DNA of 64,000 nt, taken from contig NZ_LR134173.1 in the NCBI RefSeq assembly GCF_900635815.1, positions 1,582,001 through 1,646,000 of the forward strand, given 5' to 3'. This DNA comes from Legionella cherrii. GTDB lineage: Bacteria; Pseudomonadota; Gammaproteobacteria; Legionellales; Legionellaceae. Every line of letters starts with the position of its first letter. Within the stretch, counting starts at the first letter, position 1. Made by a program: the position numbers and the translations under genes. The notes beneath the pieces were generated by a model that was not told the origin of the DNA, did not search any database, and worked only from the letters and a program-made list of their open reading frames with translations. Positions 61,615 to 64,000 of the stretch are shown in pieces.

Positions 61615-63942
61615 ATGGATAGTACACCCCAAAATGTTGTTACTGAGCATCTAGGCTCTGATAAAGTAGCAAACGTGTTAAAATGGATTCTTCTAATTAC
61701 CGCAATTATCTGTTTTATAGTATTGATTTGGGGTACTTATAAAACTTATCAGCTTGCCCCTCCTTTACCGCAGCAATTTCTATCTCCTTCTGGCCAAATC
61801 GTCATGACTGCAGAGGATATCATTGAGGGCAAGGCCGGTTTTCAACGCGCCGATCTTATGGATTATGGGAGTCTTTATGGAATGGGCTCTTATTTTGGCG
61901 AAGATTACACCGCAAAATATTTAGTAAGCCTAGGCAGAATTATAGAGGATAAAATCGCCCAACAACGTTTCGGCAAACCCTTTATGAAGTTGGATGTTGG
62001 GGAGCAATATGTCGTGCGGCAAACAATGCAACAGGATCTACAACGTACCGATTTGAGCCAGCAAACCAGTATTTTGTCACAGCCAGTCGCTGATGCAATT
62101 GCACAATTACGGAATCAAATTGCAGAAACTTTACTAAATCATGATGCCGAGCGAGGTTGGACTAAGGCGTACAGTTTGGATCAGCAAAGTGCGCTACACA
62201 CGGCAGATTTTCTTATTTATTCTTCACTCACTACGATTGCGCATCGGCCAGGACAAAATAGTTCATATACCAATAATTGGCCCTATGAGCCTACTATGGG
62301 CAATAATCCAACGCCCCATACTTTTTACTGGACCTGGGTATCATTTTGTTTTGTATTTCTGGGTTTTGGTGCCGTACTTTTTATTTATCATCGATATTTG
62401 AGTGCTCCGGATGATGCGTTTAAAACACCTGTATTTCTGGGGTTTGAAGCACTGACCCCCAGTCAACGTAAGGCAGGGCAATATTTTGTGGTCGTAGCAC
62501 TCGTTCTCTTGATCCAGATTGCTGTGGGGGCAATTATGGCACATTACTATACAGAGCGTACGGGATTTTATGGGATTAATATTAATGAATTTTTACCCTT
62601 TAATTTTCTGCGGGATGTACACATTCAAACGCCAATTGTTTGGATTGCTCTTTCTTGGGTAAGTTCTGCTGTTTTTATGGCTCCTCTTATCAGTGGAAAG
62701 GAAGCAAAAAGACAAGGCTTTTTTGTTGATCTCTTATTTTGGGTCACTTTGTTTATTGTAGGCGGTGCAATTCTTGGTAATTATTTAGGAATTATGGGCT
62801 ATGTAAATGAATCCTGGTTTTGGATTGGCAATCAGGGGTTATCTTATCTGCAGCTCGGTCGTTTATGGCAAATTGGATTTTGTATCGGGCTTTTCCTTTG
62901 GAGTTTTATTGTTTTTCGTGGCATGTGGCCTACCTGGATTGGTTTAAAGAGTGCTGCGGTTGAGTTTTGGACTGGGCGTATTCGCTTAGAGCATCTTTTT
63001 TGGGCAAGTACTATAAATATTGCGGTATTGTATTGTTTTGGGATGATCCCGTTAACAGGGATTGAAAAATCGTTCACGATTACTGATTTTTGGCGTTGGT
63101 GGGTAGTCCATCTTTGGGTGGAGCAGTCTTTTGAGTTTTTTGCTGCATGTGCCACAGCGTATCTTTTAATGGGAACTGGGTTAATTTCACGTTCTCTAGC
63201 AGAGCGAACAATGTACTTTGAAACAATTCTTGTATTCTTAGGAGGTATCATCGGTACAGGACATCATTGGTATTGGACCGGTACGCCGGATCTCTGGGTT
63301 CCACTAGGATCCATGTTTTCATTTATTGAGGTATTACCTTTAGTTCTGCTTATTATTGATGCAATCGAGAATTATCAGTTAATTAAACGCCAATACACAT
63401 TTACTTATAATCTGGCTTTTCTTTATATTTTGGGGGCTTCTTTTTGGAACTTTGTGGGGGCAGGAGTATTTGGCGGAGGAACACTCAATGCGCCACTTGT
63501 AAATTATTATGAGCATGGGACATTTCTTACTTTAAACCATGCACACACAGCATTATTTGGCGCATTTGGTTTACTGGGGCTGGGCTTAATTTATTTTTGC
63601 TTACGTTATGCCGCAGGTGATCGTTTTCCTTGGAGTGACCGTTTGGGAACTTGGGCATTTTGGCTTTATAACTTAGGCTTGGTTTTATGGATTGTGTTGA
63701 ATTTCTTCCCTGTGGGTTGGTCCCAGTTAATGGATGTATACGAGCATGGGTTTGCTCATTCAAGAAGCCTTGAGTTTTATAATACAACGTTGTTATGGCA
63801 GTGGTTACGATTACCTGGAGATGTATTATTTGCTCTTGGTGCGTTATTTATGGCCTATGATTTTATTAAAAAGTTAGGTCCTTTTTTTCCAAGATGGGTA
63901 AAAGTGAAGAGTTTAGAACAACAGTCTGCCCATGAAGTTTAG
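61615..63942 (+). CDS. norB: quinol-dependent nitric oxide reductase (qNOR, NorB type)
   Basis: Inner-membrane enzyme reducing 2 NO to N2O with quinol. About 775 residues: N-terminal helix (VLKWILLITAIICFIVLIWG), a ~200-residue periplasmic domain (AGFQRADLMDYGSLYGMGSY) without any CxxCH haem-c motif, then 13 or so helices of the haem-copper oxidase fold with His-rich metal sites (RDVHIQTPIVW, HLWVEQSFEFFAACATAYLL, GTGHHWYWTGTPDLWVPLGS, LNHAHTALFGAFG). The fused N-terminal domain marks it as single-subunit. The ATG at 61615 has AAGGA 8 bases upstream; the ATG at 61591 has none. No other denitrification gene here, which suggests NO detoxification. Confidence 0.92.
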   Translation: MDSTPQNVVTEHLGSDKVANVLKWILLITAIICFIVLIWGTYKTYQLAPPLPQQFLSPSGQIVMTAEDIIEGKAGFQRADLMDYGSLYGMGSYFGEDYTAKYLVSLGRIIEDKIAQQRFGKPFMKLDVGEQYVVRQTMQQDLQRTDLSQQTSILSQPVADAIAQLRNQIAETLLNHDAERGWTKAYSLDQQSALHTADFLIYSSLTTIAHRPGQNSSYTNNWPYEPTMGNNPTPHTFYWTWVSFCFVFLGFGAVLFIYHRYLSAPDDAFKTPVFLGFEALTPSQRKAGQYFVVVALVLLIQIAVGAIMAHYYTERTGFYGININEFLPFNFLRDVHIQTPIVWIALSWVSSAVFMAPLISGKEAKRQGFFVDLLFWVTLFIVGGAILGNYLGIMGYVNESWFWIGNQGLSYLQLGRLWQIGFCIGLFLWSFIVFRGMWPTWIGLKSAAVEFWTGRIRLEHLFWASTINIAVLYCFGMIPLTGIEKSFTITDFWRWWVVHLWVEQSFEFFAACATAYLLMGTGLISRSLAERTMYFETILVFLGGIIGTGHHWYWTGTPDLWVPLGSMFSFIEVLPLVLLIIDAIENYQLIKRQYTFTYNLAFLYILGASFWNFVGAGVFGGGTLNAPLVNYYEHGTFLTLNHAHTALFGAFGLLGLGLIYFCLRYAAGDRFPWSDRLGTWAFWLYNLGLVLWIVLNFFPVGWSQLMDVYEHGFAHSRSLEFYNTTLLWQWLRLPGDVLFALGALFMAYDFIKKLGPFFPRWVKVKSLEQQSAHEV

Positions 63943-63971
63943 GGCTACTATACCCAAGGAAAGGCATTATT

Positions 63972-64000
63972 ATGCCTGAGCTTTTTACGATCGGACATTC
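63972..64000 (+). CDS. DUF488 family protein, 5' end only
   Basis: ATG at 63972 preceded by AAGGAAAGG. The ten visible codons read MPELFTIGHS, the typical opening of DUF488 proteins (x-x-TIGHS). The gene runs out of the window. It starts 30 bases after norB, so it may be cotranscribed. Confidence 0.6.

Noticed and set aside
1..64000. CRISPR arrays, tRNA, rRNA and prophage genes
   Set aside because: Looked for along the window by eye; no regularly spaced direct repeats, no cloverleaf with CCA-type end and no phage structural gene found.

Overview
The window looks like an AT-rich chromosomal segment from a Legionella-type gammaproteobacterium, most likely not L. pneumophila. Ordinary housekeeping genes (malic enzyme, YacG, Hsp20, AlkA-type glycosylase, RtcB, quinol-type nitric oxide reductase) are interleaved with many long, orphan, lysine/glutamate-rich proteins. 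Some of these carry eukaryote-like folds (protein kinase, caspase-like C13 protease, class-3 lipase, pentapeptide repeats), the pattern expected of Dot/Icm effectors. No Dot/Icm gene or rRNA is in the window, so the genus is an inference from gene style. I saw no tRNA or CRISPR array.

Layout. 0-5.4 kb: secreted C13-type protease, DUF1003 protein, MHS-type MFS transporter and a class-I aminotransferase preceded by a 36-codon ORF. 5.6-22.5 kb: accessory region with a broken gene, unknown proteins, a protein kinase-like gene, a periplasmic class-II cyclic-nucleotide phosphodiesterase, a ferritin-like protein, a small P-loop kinase, a lipase-like gene, a remnant of CheA followed by CheC, two tandem secreted paralogues, a pentapeptide-repeat protein and a GNAT-like protein. 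22.6-29.4 kb: transporters around a compact operon of MFS permease, PhnY-like dioxygenase and PhnZ-like HD oxygenase, which should release glycine and phosphate from 2-aminoethylphosphonate. 29.4-32 kb: divergent nagA and nagB with a palindrome between them.

32.3-44.5 kb: coiled-coil protein, TMEM43-family protein, a 59-residue secreted peptide, an MFS transporter, a GGDEF-EAL gene split by a homopolymer frameshift, and a decayed IS21-family element (39161-41817). The element sits inside an effector-like gene, has 24/27 terminal inverted repeats and is flanked by a 5-bp CTTCC duplication; removing it restores a 231-residue frame. 44.8-48.6 kb: a 1251-residue coiled-coil protein ending in a membrane hairpin. 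48.7-55.6 kb: YacG, malic enzyme, a cupredoxin, a FixJ regulator overlapping a catalytically incomplete FixL-like kinase, a DUF6790-like membrane protein, Hsp20 and an acetyltransferase. 55.9-64 kb: AraC regulator with EamA exporter, archease with RtcB, a stretch of decayed DNA, an AlkA-type glycosylase, qNOR and the start of a DUF488 gene.

The functional threads are nutrient scavenging (phosphonate, amino sugars, five MFS carriers), host interaction (about ten effector-like proteins) and stress handling (NO, RNA breaks, alkylated DNA, iron, heat). Gene decay is prominent. Several broken frames lie at A/T homopolymers, so real mutation and assembly error both need to be considered.
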